Assembly (NCBI RefSeq): GCF_030553055.1
Contig: NZ_CP130713.1
Span: 2,294,001-2,358,000 of the forward strand
Length of the DNA: 64,000 nucleotides
Direction: 5' to 3'
DNA from: Streptomyces sp. XD-27
Lineage (GTDB): Bacteria > Actinomycetota > Actinomycetes > Streptomycetales > Streptomycetaceae
Below, in pieces: positions 37,102 through 47,552 of the stretch. Each line of letters starts with the position of its first letter. Position 1 is the stretch's first letter. The notes under the pieces are model-generated. The model was given only the letters and a program-made list of their open reading frames with translations. It had not been told where the DNA came from and did not search any database. The position numbers and the translations under genes were made by a program.

Positions 37102-38388
37102 ATGATTCCTTCTTTAAGGAAGGCGCGTCGTGCGCTCCGGACAGCAGGGCGCACGCTCCGGACCACGGGGCGTGCGGTCGCGCGGCGGTGGTGCGATCCT
37201 CGGTTGAAGTGGCCCAAGCGGATCGCGCTGGGCCTCGCGGTCGTTCTGCTGGTGCCGTTGATCAGCGCCGGGATCGCGTTGCGGCTGCTGTACGCGGGCG
37301 ATCTGAAGTCCGGTACGCAGACGCGCGGCCGCGACGCGGTCTGGCTCGGGCACGCATGGGTCGACGGGCGCAAGGGCGACGCGGAACTCGCCGAGTTGGT
37401 GCGGCGGGTGCGCGGCACCGGGATTCGGGATCTGTACGTGCACGCGGGGCCGCTTGAGCACGATGGCACCCTGCCCGACAACCTGTACCCGGCGGTCGAC
37501 TGGCTGGTCGAGGCGGTGCACCGGGAGCTTCCGGGCGTGCGGGTGCAGGCGTGGCTGGGGGACGTACTGGCCACCGAAGGCCCGAAGGGGATGCGGCTGG
37601 GCGACGCCGGCACCCGGCGCGAGGTGGTGGCCTCCGCCCGGCAGGTGCTGGACGCGGGCTTCGAGGGGGTGCACTTCGATCTGGAGCCGCTGCATTCGGG
37701 CGACGGGGACTATCTGACTCTGCTGGACGGGTTGCGGGCCATGACGCGCGCCCGGCACGTGCCGCTGTCGGTGGCGGCGCACAAGATCGATCCGCTCCCC
37801 GCCCAGCACACGGTGGCCGGGTTCGTCACCGGGAGCCCCGTCTTCTGGTCGCAGAGGTACTTCGGGGCGGTCGCGCGCCGGGTCGACCAGATCGCGGTGA
37901 TGTCGTACGACACGACGATGCCGCTGGAGAGCCTGTACGGCGGCTACGTGGCCCATCAGACCGCGCTGGCGCTGGAGGTGACCCCGCAGAGCACCGACCT
38001 GCTCATGGGGCTGCCCGCCTACCACACGGACGACTTCGGCCACCGCGAGTCCGCCGAGACCGTGCGGGCGGCGGTCCGCGGCATCCGGCTGGGGCTCGGC
38101 CGCGAGGACCGGCACCGGGAGCGGTTCGGGGTCGCGCTGTATGTGGACTTCGCGGCGACGGAGGGGGACTGGAGCGCGTATCGGGAGGGGTTCGGGCGGC
38201 TGTCCGAGGGGCGGCGGCCTCGGGGGCCGCAGCCTCAGCCCGGTGGTTCTCCCGGGGGATCCTCCGATGCCAAGCCTCAGCCCGAGGGTTCTCCCGGAGG
38301 ATCCCCCGACGCCGAGCCTCAGCCCGAGGGTTCTCCCGAGGAGGCTTCCGTCGGGCACGATGCCGGTGTCACCAGGCCCGACTCGTAG
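37102..38388 (+). CDS. Membrane-anchored GH18-like TIM-barrel protein with Pro/Ser/Gly repeats
   Basis: 428 aa. A basic cytoplasmic end (KARRALRTAGRTLRTTGRAVARRW) and one membrane helix (about 41-62, IALGLAVVLLVPLISAGIAL) anchor an extracytoplasmic domain. Its core resembles glycoside hydrolase family 18: RVQAWLGDVLATEG, then GFEGVHFDLEPLHSGDGDY (a DxE-like motif at strand 4), VPLSVAAHKIDPL and QIAVMSYDTTMP (the MSYD strand 6 motif). The usual GH18 DxxDxDxE is degenerate, so activity is uncertain. The C-terminus is a 14-residue repeat PQPxGSPGGSxDA. The last 70 bases overlap the response regulator on the other strand. Confidence 0.78.
   Translation: MIPSLRKARRALRTAGRTLRTTGRAVARRWCDPRLKWPKRIALGLAVVLLVPLISAGIALRLLYAGDLKSGTQTRGRDAVWLGHAWVDGRKGDAELAELVRRVRGTGIRDLYVHAGPLEHDGTLPDNLYPAVDWLVEAVHRELPGVRVQAWLGDVLATEGPKGMRLGDAGTRREVVASARQVLDAGFEGVHFDLEPLHSGDGDYLTLLDGLRAMTRARHVPLSVAAHKIDPLPAQHTVAGFVTGSPVFWSQRYFGAVARRVDQIAVMSYDTTMPLESLYGGYVAHQTALALEVTPQSTDLLMGLPAYHTDDFGHRESAETVRAAVRGIRLGLGREDRHRERFGVALYVDFAATEGDWSAYREGFGRLSEGRRPRGPQPQPGGSPGGSSDAKPQPEGSPGGSPDAEPQPEGSPEEASVGHDAGVTRPDS
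38233..38340 (+). repeat. 42-bp tandem repeats at the end of the GH18-like gene
   Basis: Units at 38233-38274 and 38275-38316 and a partial third (38317-38340) start CCTCAGCCCG and differ at a few positions. They encode PQPxGSPGGSxDA(K/E). Part of the array is also coding on the opposite strand (C-terminus of the response regulator). Confidence 0.85.
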
Positions 38389-39071
38389 GCCGCGACCACC
38401 AGTTGGGCGCGGTCGCGGGCGGCCAGCTTGCCCATGATGCGGCTGACGTGCGTCTTCGCGGTCAGCGGGCTCAGGTGCAGCGCCTCGCCGATCTCCGCGT
38501 TGTTCAGGCCGCGGCCGACCAGGGTGAGGACCTGGCGTTCGCGTTCGGAGAGGGTGGCGAGGGCCGCGGTCGGCGGGGCCGCCGGGGGTGGGGCCGCGGG
38601 CAGGCGCAGGACGCGGGCGATGAGGCGGGCGGTGGGGCCGGGAGACAGCAGGGCCTCGCCTGCGGCCACGGTGCGGATGGCGTCCAGGAGTTCGGCGGGG
38701 CGGGTGTCCTTGACCAGGAAGCCGGAGGCGCCCGCGCGCAGCGCCTCCACGATGTGCTCGTCGGTGTCGTACGTGGTCAGGGCCAGGACCCGGACGTCCG
38801 CGAGGTCGGGGTCCTGGGCGATGCGGCGGGTGGCCTCGATGCCGTCCACGTCGGGCATCCGGATGTCCATGATGACCAGGTCGGGGCGGGCGGCACGGGT
38901 CTGGGCCACGGCCTCGCGCCCGGTACCCGCCTCGCCCACCACCGTCATGTCCCCCGCCGAGTCCACGAGCATGGCGAACGCGGCGCGGACCAGGGTCTGG
39001 TCGTCCGCCAGCAGGACCCTGATCGGGGCGCCCTCCGGCCGCGTGAGCCCCGTGGGCCGCGTGGTGGTCAT
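38319..39071 (-). CDS. NarL/LuxR-type response regulator
   Basis: 250 aa. Receiver: PIRVLLADDQTLVRAAFAML, phospho-Asp in DLVIMDIRMPDVDG, Lys in SGFLVKDTRPAELL. Helix-turn-helix: LSERERQVLTLVGRGLNNAEIGE and SPLTAKTHVSRIMGKL. Its ATG overlaps the histidine kinase stop (ATGA). It is likely to control the MMPL transporter operon upstream or genes for envelope stress. The C-terminal 15 residues (PTEASSGEPSG region) are encoded opposite the GH18-like repeats. Confidence 0.92.
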   Translation of the reverse strand: MTTTRPTGLTRPEGAPIRVLLADDQTLVRAAFAMLVDSAGDMTVVGEAGTGREAVAQTRAARPDLVIMDIRMPDVDGIEATRRIAQDPDLADVRVLALTTYDTDEHIVEALRAGASGFLVKDTRPAELLDAIRTVAAGEALLSPGPTARLIARVLRLPAAPPPAAPPTAALATLSERERQVLTLVGRGLNNAEIGEALHLSPLTAKTHVSRIMGKLAARDRAQLVVAAYESGLVTPASCPTEASSGEPSG

Positions 39072-40411
39072 GGCTTCTCCTCGTGATGCGAGCCGGCGTC
39101 CAGCGGGAGCAGCGCGGTGACCTGGAAGCCTCCGGTCTCGTGCGACCCGGCGTCCAGGGTGCCACCCACACTGCGGGCGCGTTCCCGCATCCCCGCGATG
39201 CCGAAGCCGACCCCGCCGGTGGGCGGCTCGGCCGCCCCGCCGGTGACCGCCCCGCCGGTGGGCGGCTCGGCCGGTGCGCGGCCCGGGCCGGTGTCGATGA
39301 CGGTGACGCGCAGGGCGCCGGGCGGGCGGGTCCGTTCGACCCGTACCCGTATCCGTACGTCGGGGCCACCGTGCCGTACCGCGTTGGTGAGGGACTCCTG
39401 GACGATGCGGTACGCGGCGGCGCCGACCGCGGCGGGTACGGGGGCGGGCTCCCGGTCGCCGGGCAGGACCGCCAGGTCGACCTCCGCGCCGGCCGCCCGT
39501 GCGGTGTTGGCCAGGTCGGGCAGCCCGTCGAGGTGGGGCAGCGGGTCCCGGCCGTCGCCGCCGGGGGCGTCGTCGGCCCGCAGCACCCGCAGGGTGGTGC
39601 GCAGTTCGGCGCGCGCGTCGCGGCAGGTGTCGGCGATGCCGTCGAGCGCCGTGGCGAGCGCGGCGCGGTCGAGTCGCTCCGGATCGGCGATCAGCACGTG
39701 GGCGGCGACGGAGGTCTGGACCCCGATGAGCGTGATGCTGTGCGCGAGCAGGTCGTGGAGGTCGCGGGCGATCCGCAGCCGTTCCTCGGCGACCCGCCGG
39801 GCCGCCTCCTCCTCGCGGGTGCGTTCGGCGCGCTCGGCGCGTTCCACGATGGCGGCGATGTACCGGCGGTGGATGCGGACGGCGTCCCCGAGGACCACCA
39901 CCGCCAGCACCCAGCCGGAGCTGCGCAGCATGTCCACGCCCGCGTGCGGTGTCTCACCGGTCGCCATGATCGTGACCATGATCCCGATGACGGTGCCGAC
40001 GGTGAGGTACGCGCGCAGCGGCGGTCCGGTGACGGCGAGGGTGAAGACGGCGACCATCCCGGCGGGGACGACGGCGAGGTGCACGTTGTCCATGGCGTGG
40101 TACGGGCCGACGAGCAGAACGACGGCGACGGTGACGAGCATGGGGCTGCGGCGGCGCTCGATCAGCGCCACGGCGCTGGCCACGAGCAGCAGCCAGCCCA
40201 GGATCCCGGGGCGGTGCCCCTCGCTCTCCGGGAGGACCGACGCCAGGACGCACTGGAGCGTGAGCACGGCGGCGGCGAGCGCGGCGTCGGTCCGCATGCG
40301 CGCGAGCGCCCCGCCGCGGGGGCTGCCGTGCAGGGCCCGGAGGGCCCTGTCCAGCGCCCCGCGCGGCCAGGGCCCCGGCGGTGCGGCTTCGGTCGTGGGG
40401 TGGGCGGTCAC
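39068..40411 (-). CDS. Sensor histidine kinase (HisKA_3 type)
   Basis: 447 aa from a GTG at 40411 with GGAGG ten bases upstream; the open frame continues much further but through a repeat region. Five to six hydrophobic segments lie in residues 35-180 (LAAAVLTLQCVLASVL, GWLLLVASAVAL, MLVTVAVVLLVG, AGMVAVFTLAVTG, LTVGTVIGIMVTIMATG). The phospho-His is in RLRIARDLHDLLAHSITLIG. The ATPase domain has IVQESLTNAVRHGG, VIDTGPGRAPAE and GFGIAGMRERARSVGGTL. A short inserted repeat AEPPTGG appears twice between the D and G boxes. Confidence 0.92.
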   Translation of the reverse strand: MTAHPTTEAAPPGPWPRGALDRALRALHGSPRGGALARMRTDAALAAAVLTLQCVLASVLPESEGHRPGILGWLLLVASAVALIERRRSPMLVTVAVVLLVGPYHAMDNVHLAVVPAGMVAVFTLAVTGPPLRAYLTVGTVIGIMVTIMATGETPHAGVDMLRSSGWVLAVVVLGDAVRIHRRYIAAIVERAERAERTREEEAARRVAEERLRIARDLHDLLAHSITLIGVQTSVAAHVLIADPERLDRAALATALDGIADTCRDARAELRTTLRVLRADDAPGGDGRDPLPHLDGLPDLANTARAAGAEVDLAVLPGDREPAPVPAAVGAAAYRIVQESLTNAVRHGGPDVRIRVRVERTRPPGALRVTVIDTGPGRAPAEPPTGGAVTGGAAEPPTGGVGFGIAGMRERARSVGGTLDAGSHETGGFQVTALLPLDAGSHHEEKP

Positions 40412-40692
40412 CGCCCCATCCTCCGCGACGGCACCGCGCCCGCGCCACGCGCCTGTTGTACGCGCGCCGGTCCCTGGATGCGCACCGGCCTCCGTACGCG
40501 CGCCAGTGGCTGGGTGCGCGGCGGCCTCCGTACGCGCGTCTGCGCCCGGACCCGCGCCGTCCCCCGTACGCACATCAGCCCGCGTGCGCGCACCACCGCC
40601 CGTACGCGCGTCAGCCCGTATACGCCCACCGCCGCCCGTACGCGCACCGATGCCGGTACGCGTACGGGTCGGCGACACGCCAGGACCGTCCC
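40412..40692. repeat. Degenerate CGTACGCGC repeat region between MMPL and kinase genes
   Basis: About ten imperfect copies of a CCGTACGCGC-type element recur every 20-35 bases between 40455 and 40670 (for example at 40492, 40526, 40567, 40607 and 40635). Both strands are open for long stretches because of the bias, but the predicted products are only Arg/Ala/Thr/Gly repeats. It may be a worn-down coding extension of the MMPL C-terminus, or a structured spacer. Confidence 0.6.
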
Positions 40693-42918
40693 TCACCGGG
40701 TCCCGGTCCCGGCCCGATCGGCCAGCGAGTGGTCGGCCACCGGGTCGTCCGCCACCGGACGATCCTCCACCACGTGCAGGCCGCGATCGGCCTCGGCCGC
40801 CGCCGGTCCCCCCGGCCCGTTCCCGGCCGCGCGGACCCCCGTACCGCGCACACCCGCCCCTCGGAACAGCGCGCCCGGCCACCACACCCACCGCCGCAGC
40901 AGCAGGCTCGCCGACGTCACCAGATAGGTCCGTACGAGGAACGTGTCCAGCAGCACGCCCACCGCGATGACGAAGCCCAGCTCCACCATCATCACCATCG
41001 GCAGCGTCGCCAGGACCGCGAAGGTCGCGGCCAGCACCACGCCCGCCGAGGCGATGACCCCGCCGGTGGTGCGCAGCGCGGTGACCGCCGCCTGCGGGAC
41101 GTCGGCGCCGCGCAGCGACTCCTCGCGCATCCGGTGCATCAGGAAGATGCCGTAGTCGACGCCGAGCGCGACGAGGAAGACGAAGGCCAGCAGCGGCAGT
41201 CCGGAGTCCATGCCGGGGAAGCCGAAGACCGGCTCGAACACCAGGCCGCCCAGGCCCAGGGCCGCGCCCCAGACGGCGACGACGGCGGCGACCAGCATCA
41301 GCGGGGCGACCAGGGAGCGCAGCAACAGGACGAGGATGAGCAGGACGGCGGCGAGGACGAGGGGGACGACCACGGCCCGGTCGCGGGAGTTGGTCTCCTC
41401 CAGATCCAGTTTCTGCGCGCTGGGGCCGCCGACCAGGGCCTCCGCCCCGTCGATCCGGTCGAGTCCGGTGCGCAGCCTGCGGATCGTGTCCAGCTCGGCC
41501 GCCGACTCGGGGGTGTCCGCGGCGACGACGGTGATCTCGGTCCAGCCGCCGCCGCTGCGGCCGCGCTCCGCCGCCGCGACCCCGTCCGTCGTACGGGCCC
41601 GTCGCAGCGCCTCGTCGGCGTGGTCCGTGCGGGCGAGGACGTCGATCGGCTGGCTGCCGCGCTCGGGGTAGGCGTCGGCGAGGGTCTCCATCGCGGACAC
41701 GGACTCGGGCTTCTTGGTGAAGGTGTCCTCGTCCTTCAGGTCGCCCGGCAGGTTGAGGACGCCGAGGGCGAGGGCGCCCAGGAGTACCGCGCCACCGGCC
41801 AGGACCCGGCCCGGCCGCCGCCCGGCGGAGCTGCCCATGGCGGCGAACAGGCTGCGCCGGACGCGCGGTTCGCTGCCGTACGCGGGGATCAGCGGCCAGA
41901 AGACGCGGCGGCCGCACAGCACCAGCACGGCGGGCAGCAGCGTCGTCATGGCGGCGAGCGCGCAGACGACGCCCACCGCGCCGACCGGGCCGAGTCCGGC
42001 GCTGCTGTTGAGGTCGGCGGCCAGCAGGCACAACAGTCCGGCGGTGACGGTGCCCGCGGAGGCGAGGACGGCGGGGCCGCAGCCGCGCACGGCGGCGCGC
42101 ATCGCGTCGTACGGGCGCGGGTGGCGGCGGAGTTCCTCGCGGTACCGGGCGACGAGCAGCAGCGCGTAGTCGGTGCCCGCGCCGAAGACCAGGACGGTCA
42201 TGATCGACGCGCTCTGGGTGGTGACGGTGAGGTCGAAGCCCTGGACGAGGGCGTAGACGACGGCCCGCGCGGTCACGGCGGCCACGCCGACGACGAGCAG
42301 CGGCACCAGCCACAGGAACGGGCTGCGGTAGGTGATGATGAGCAGTACCGCGACGACGGCGACGGTGGCGATCATGAGGGTGCCGTCGATGGACTCGAAG
42401 ACCTCCTTGGCGTCACTGCCGAGCGCGCCGGGGCCGCCGACCTCGACGCTCAGCCCGGCCGGGTGGCGCTCCACGGCGTCCCGTATGTCCGCCACGGCCT
42501 CGGTGCGCTGGTCCTCCTCGGGCAGCCCGGTGAGCGACAGCGGGTACATCAGCGTCGCGCCGTCCTTGGCCGGAATGCCGCGCGGACGGCCGTCGCCGGC
42601 CGGGCCGGCCAGCTCGTAGGTGTCGGCGATGCGGCCGGTCTGCTCGCGGGCGGCCTGCCGGTCGGCGGCGGTCAGCCCGCCGTCGCGGTGGTAGACGATG
42701 ACCAGGTCGGTGGACTCGCCGCCGGGCAGGGCCTCCTGGACCTTCGCGACCTGGGTGGAGTCGGCACCGGCCGGGAGGTAGTCGACGGCCTTGTCACGCT
42801 GGACGTCGGCGAGCTTTCCGGCGAACGGGAGGGCGAGGGCCAGCACGGCGATCCACAGGGCGAGGAACGCCCAGGGCACGGTGGTGGCCCGTCTGCTGGG
42901 CGCGCTGGGTGTCTTCAT
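40693..42918 (-). CDS. MMPL-family membrane transporter (RND superfamily)
   Basis: 741 aa from the ATG at 42918 (GTG at 42924 also in frame). Two similar halves of six helices each, with periplasmic-type loops. Helix 1 is PWAFLALWIAVLALALPFAGKL. Proton-relay style motifs are VLVFGAGTDYALLLVARYREEL in the first half and FLVALGVDYGIFLMHRMREE in the second, both with the DY pair of MmpL/RND proteins. It probably exports a lipid or hydrophobic metabolite. It lies upstream of the kinase-regulator genes on the same strand and may be one operon with them. The C-terminus is Asp/Val-repetitive (PVADDPVADHSLAD). Confidence 0.93.
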   Translation of the reverse strand: MKTPSAPSRRATTVPWAFLALWIAVLALALPFAGKLADVQRDKAVDYLPAGADSTQVAKVQEALPGGESTDLVIVYHRDGGLTAADRQAAREQTGRIADTYELAGPAGDGRPRGIPAKDGATLMYPLSLTGLPEEDQRTEAVADIRDAVERHPAGLSVEVGGPGALGSDAKEVFESIDGTLMIATVAVVAVLLIITYRSPFLWLVPLLVVGVAAVTARAVVYALVQGFDLTVTTQSASIMTVLVFGAGTDYALLLVARYREELRRHPRPYDAMRAAVRGCGPAVLASAGTVTAGLLCLLAADLNSSAGLGPVGAVGVVCALAAMTTLLPAVLVLCGRRVFWPLIPAYGSEPRVRRSLFAAMGSSAGRRPGRVLAGGAVLLGALALGVLNLPGDLKDEDTFTKKPESVSAMETLADAYPERGSQPIDVLARTDHADEALRRARTTDGVAAAERGRSGGGWTEITVVAADTPESAAELDTIRRLRTGLDRIDGAEALVGGPSAQKLDLEETNSRDRAVVVPLVLAAVLLILVLLLRSLVAPLMLVAAVVAVWGAALGLGGLVFEPVFGFPGMDSGLPLLAFVFLVALGVDYGIFLMHRMREESLRGADVPQAAVTALRTTGGVIASAGVVLAATFAVLATLPMVMMVELGFVIAVGVLLDTFLVRTYLVTSASLLLRRWVWWPGALFRGAGVRGTGVRAAGNGPGGPAAAEADRGLHVVEDRPVADDPVADHSLADRAGTGTR

Positions 42919-43054
42919 GCGCACCAGACTTCCGGGCGGCGGGGCGCGGATCGTCGGGCGGGCGAGGGAGATCGCGGCTACCCCCGCGGGTGCGCGGCGG
43001 GCCCGGTACTCCCTGGGGAGTAATCAGACCCGGGGCTGCGGCCCACTCCCTTCG

Positions 43055-43094
43055 CGGGGCTTCGCCCCGGGCCCCGGAACGCCCTTCGGGCGTT
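43055..43094 (-). terminator. Tandem UUCG-type hairpins downstream of the TerB-like gene
   Basis: CGGGGC-TTC-GCCCCG (43055-43069) and AACGCCC-TTC-GGGCGTT (43078-43094), nine bases apart, lie just past the stop at 43137. Tight loops of this sort are typical of Streptomyces terminators. They should insulate MMPL from the TerB-like gene. Confidence 0.72.
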
Positions 43095-43136
43095 GCCCTC
43101 GATCCGGGAGGTCCCCCCAGACGGGCCGGGGTTCGC

Positions 43137-43862
43137 TCACGACGGCGTACGCGTGGCCGCCAGCAGCCGTTCCGTGTCGTCGGGGCAGATCGACAGCGCC
43201 CTGCCCACCGTCTCCAGCACCGCGCGCTCCGCGGGCCGGTACGGTCCGTCGGCGACCGCGATCCGCGCGCCCTGCAGCAGGATGGTCTCCCGCCCGGCCG
43301 GGGCCAGGTGCGGCGCCAGCGGCTCCAGGGCCTCGTGCAGCTCTATGGCGAGCGCGGTGCCGCACGGGTCGAGGGCCCCGGCTCCGCTCCCGGGGCTCTG
43401 GGAGCACATGCCGGGCAGCCGGCCGGTGTCGGCGGCGAGGGCCTCGATGAGGGCGAGCAGCTGCTCCTCGCTGCAGTCGGCGAAGCCCGCGGCGCGCACC
43501 GCGCCGACGGCGGCCTGCCGCACCGGGCGGGCGTCGGTGCCGCCCGCGGCGAGCACGGCGAGCGCCACGGTGTGCACGGCGTCCCGCAGCATCGCGGAGA
43601 ACCGGGTGGTGGTGGGGTGGTCGAGGGCCTCGGTGCCGAACCGGCCCCGGCACGAGGTGCACTCCACGACCGGCGCGACCTGGCCGCGCGGGAGCAGCGG
43701 GACGCCGAGGACCACGATGCGGCGGCGGCCGGTCCGGCGCCGGTAGTTGCGGTCACCACCGCAGCCGGTGCAGAAGAACTCGCCGTCGCCGACGGTCCTC
43801 CAGAGCGTGCGGACACCCACGACGCACAGGTCGCGGGTGTGCCGGCTTTCCGCGTGCACCAC
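43137..43862 (-). CDS. TerB-like protein with N-terminal zinc ribbon
   Basis: 241 aa from a GTG at 43862 (GGAGGTGCGAC upstream; a second GTG follows directly). Residues 28-75 are a zinc ribbon: FFCTGCGGDRNYRRRTGRRR and the second Cys pair in VECTSCRGRFG. Residues 85-241 are helical and of the TerB/tellurite-resistance type (LVRQAAVGAVRAAGF, ALIEALAAD, LQGARIAVADGPYRPAERAVLETVGRAL). TerB domains act in stress, metal and phage-related systems. A scaffold role at the membrane is plausible. A single-gene unit flanked by terminators. Confidence 0.86.
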   Translation of the reverse strand: MVHAESRHTRDLCVVGVRTLWRTVGDGEFFCTGCGGDRNYRRRTGRRRIVVLGVPLLPRGQVAPVVECTSCRGRFGTEALDHPTTTRFSAMLRDAVHTVALAVLAAGGTDARPVRQAAVGAVRAAGFADCSEEQLLALIEALAADTGRLPGMCSQSPGSGAGALDPCGTALAIELHEALEPLAPHLAPAGRETILLQGARIAVADGPYRPAERAVLETVGRALSICPDDTERLLAATRTPS

Positions 43863-43967
43863 GTCGCACCTCCATCACGATTCGGCAACGTCGCCGCGTT
43901 GACGTGATGTTAGCCACATCGATGTTGTGCCGTCAGTACCCCGTACGGAGACAACAGGCCAAACGCC

Positions 43968-44003
43968 GGGTCCCTGCCCGCCGGGCGCGGCAGGCAGGGA
44001 CCC
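43968..44003 (-). terminator. Terminator of leuA
   Basis: GGGTCCCTGCC (43968-43978) and GGCAGGGACCC (43993-44003) form a perfect 11-bp stem with a 14-base loop, 53 bases beyond the leuA stop. Confidence 0.78.
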
Positions 44004-44055
44004 CCGTACGAGTGAACGCCGGTCGGCGCACCGGGTTAACGGCAGCGGAGGGGCG

Positions 44056-45918
<1,863 letters not shown>

Positions 45919-45937
<19 letters not shown>

Positions 45938-45966
45938 CAGCTAAGGAGAAGCAGCCCGAAACGCAT
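45919..45966 (-). CDS. leuA leader peptide (15 codons)
   Basis: ATG at 45966 to TAG at 45919: MRFGLLLLSCRGEGL. Four consecutive Leu codons (CTG CTT CTC CTT, two of them the rare CTT) fit a sensor of charged leucyl-tRNA. The tail SCRGEGL resembles the conserved end I recall from leuA leaders in other streptomycetes. The frame lies 84 bases before leuA and its 3' part is an arm of the attenuator hairpin. Too short for ordinary gene finding. Confidence 0.85.
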
Positions 45967-46088
45967 GATGGGCAGCACGATAGCCGAGGCGCCGAGGAAT
46001 GGTCGTTGCGTTTCAGTATGCGGGACGCCGGTCGGTTACGGCAGAAACGTGAGGGACCACTCGAATTCAGGAATCCCCGATGTGAGCA

Positions 46089-46117
46089 GTGACACTCCGG
46101 TGATGCGATGCCACATT
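46089..46117 (+). promoter_or_regulatory. Promoter of the M4 protease gene, suggesting a leaderless start
   Basis: GTGACA (46089-46094), a 17-base spacer and CACATT (46112-46117). The ATG at 46125 is eight bases after the -10, exactly where transcription should begin, and there is no ribosome binding site. Confidence 0.5.
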
Positions 46118-46124
46118 GCGTTGT

Positions 46125-47192
46125 ATGGATGCCACCGAAGGACACCCCGCGCCGGTCTTCTGCACGATCGTCCCGCCGCACGTGCTGGACAAGCTGGCGC
46201 GCGCCGACGACCCCGTACTGCACGAGCCGGCCCGCCGCACCCTGGAGCGGGACTCCCTGCACCGCACTCGCCGCCGCATCACCACGGTCCGCGGCGTCGC
46301 GCCCCGCACCGGGACCGCGGCCGCCGAAGGCCCGCAGCGCACCGTCTACGACGCCCAGCACACCGAGAGCCTGCCCGGGAAGAAGGTGCGCGGCGAGGGC
46401 GACGACGCCTCCGGCGACGAGACCGTCAACCGCGCGTACACCGGGCTCGGCGCCACGTTCGAGCTGTTCCTGTCCGGCTACGGCCGCCACTCCATCGACG
46501 GCTCCGGGCTGCCGCTGGACGCCACCGTCCACTACGGCGAGAACTACAACAACGCCTTCTGGGACGGCGAGCAGATGGTGTTCGGCGACGGGGACGGCGA
46601 GATCTTCCTCGACTTCACCATCCCGATCGACGTCATCGGCCACGAGCTGACCCACGGCGTCACCCAGCACACCGCCAACCTGGAGTACTTCGGCCATTCC
46701 GGCGCGCTCAACGAGTCGGTCTCCGACGTCTTCGGCTCGCTGGTCAAGCAGCACACGCTCGGCCAGACCGCCGCCGAGGCCGACTGGCTGATCGGGGCCG
46801 GGCTGCTCGCCCCGCGCGTCACCGGCAAGGCCCTGCGGTCGATGAAGGCCCCGGGCACGGCGTACGACGACGACGTCCTGGGCAAGGACCCGCAGCCCGG
46901 CCACATGGACGACTTCGTGGACACGAGCGAGGACAACGGCGGGGTGCACATCAACTCCGGCATCCCCAACCACGCCTTCTACCTGCTCGCCGACGCCCTC
47001 GGCGGCCACGCGTGGGAGCGCGCGGGACAGATCTGGTACGACGTGCTGACCGGCGGCGAGCTGGCGGCGAACGCCGAGTTCACCGACTTCGCCCAGCTCA
47101 CGGTGGCCGCCGCCGCGGCCCGGTACGGAGAGGGCGACGAGCGGAGCGCGGTGCTCGCGGCGTGGCGCGAGGTGGGCGTTCCGGCCGAATAG
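46125..47192 (+). CDS. Protealysin-like M4 metalloprotease
   Basis: 355 aa from the ATG at 46125. Thermolysin family: zinc ligands in VIGHELTHGVT (His173, His177) and Glu197 of ALNESVSDVFG, catalytic base Glu174, transition-state His275 in NGGVHINSGIPNHAF. The first 70 residues form a short PrtS-type propeptide (PPHVLDKLARADDPVLHEPARRTL) instead of a signal peptide, as in protealysins, which act inside the cell or leave it without a Sec signal. The next gene encodes an emfourin-type inhibitor, the usual partner. The start looks leaderless. Confidence 0.93.
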   Translation: MDATEGHPAPVFCTIVPPHVLDKLARADDPVLHEPARRTLERDSLHRTRRRITTVRGVAPRTGTAAAEGPQRTVYDAQHTESLPGKKVRGEGDDASGDETVNRAYTGLGATFELFLSGYGRHSIDGSGLPLDATVHYGENYNNAFWDGEQMVFGDGDGEIFLDFTIPIDVIGHELTHGVTQHTANLEYFGHSGALNESVSDVFGSLVKQHTLGQTAAEADWLIGAGLLAPRVTGKALRSMKAPGTAYDDDVLGKDPQPGHMDDFVDTSEDNGGVHINSGIPNHAFYLLADALGGHAWERAGQIWYDVLTGGELAANAEFTDFAQLTVAAAAARYGEGDERSAVLAAWREVGVPAE

Positions 47193-47239
47193 CGCCGTTA
47201 CGAGCGGCGGGGGCGCCGGGACGGAGTGAGGATGGAGCC

Positions 47240-47509
47240 ATGCGAATCACCGTGATCCGTTCCGGCGGCTTCGCCGGTATCACGCGCCGGGCGGAGCTGG
47301 ACACCACCGACCGACCCGACGCCCGCCATGTGGAGGCCCTGGCGCACCAGGCCCTGGAGACGGACCAGGGCGCGGCGCCGCGCGGCGTGCCCGACGGCTT
47401 CCGCTACGAGATCACCGTGGACGGCAGCCGCACGGCGCACTGCGCCGACCCGCACCTGAGCGACGCCCAGCGCGAGCTGGTCCGTACGGTGCTCAAGGAA
47501 GGCGCGTGA
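47240..47509 (+). CDS. Emfourin-type protealysin inhibitor
   Basis: 89 aa, 47 bases after the protease stop, ATG at 47240 with GGAG before it. The sequence RITVIRSGGFAGITRRAELDT and the closing LSDAQRELVRTVLKEGA match the emfourin (M4in) family, small slow-tight inhibitors encoded with protealysin in Serratia. The GGFAGITR segment is the expected protease-binding edge. Together the two genes form a protease/antidote pair. Confidence 0.85.
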   Translation: MRITVIRSGGFAGITRRAELDTTDRPDARHVEALAHQALETDQGAAPRGVPDGFRYEITVDGSRTAHCADPHLSDAQRELVRTVLKEGA

Positions 47510-47552
47510 CCGCGGGCCGGAGCGCGCACCGGCACGCGGGCCGAGACGCGGG

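Noticed and set aside
40408..40647. 79-aa frame in the repeat region
   Set aside because: Composed only of Arg/Val/Ala repeats that follow the DNA repeat. No start signal or family.
39068..42313. 1081-codon open frame through kinase, repeat region and the MMPL gene
   Set aside because: Only the last 447 codons look like protein (histidine kinase, with a GTG and GGAGG at its start). The upstream part is out of frame with MMPL and repetitive.
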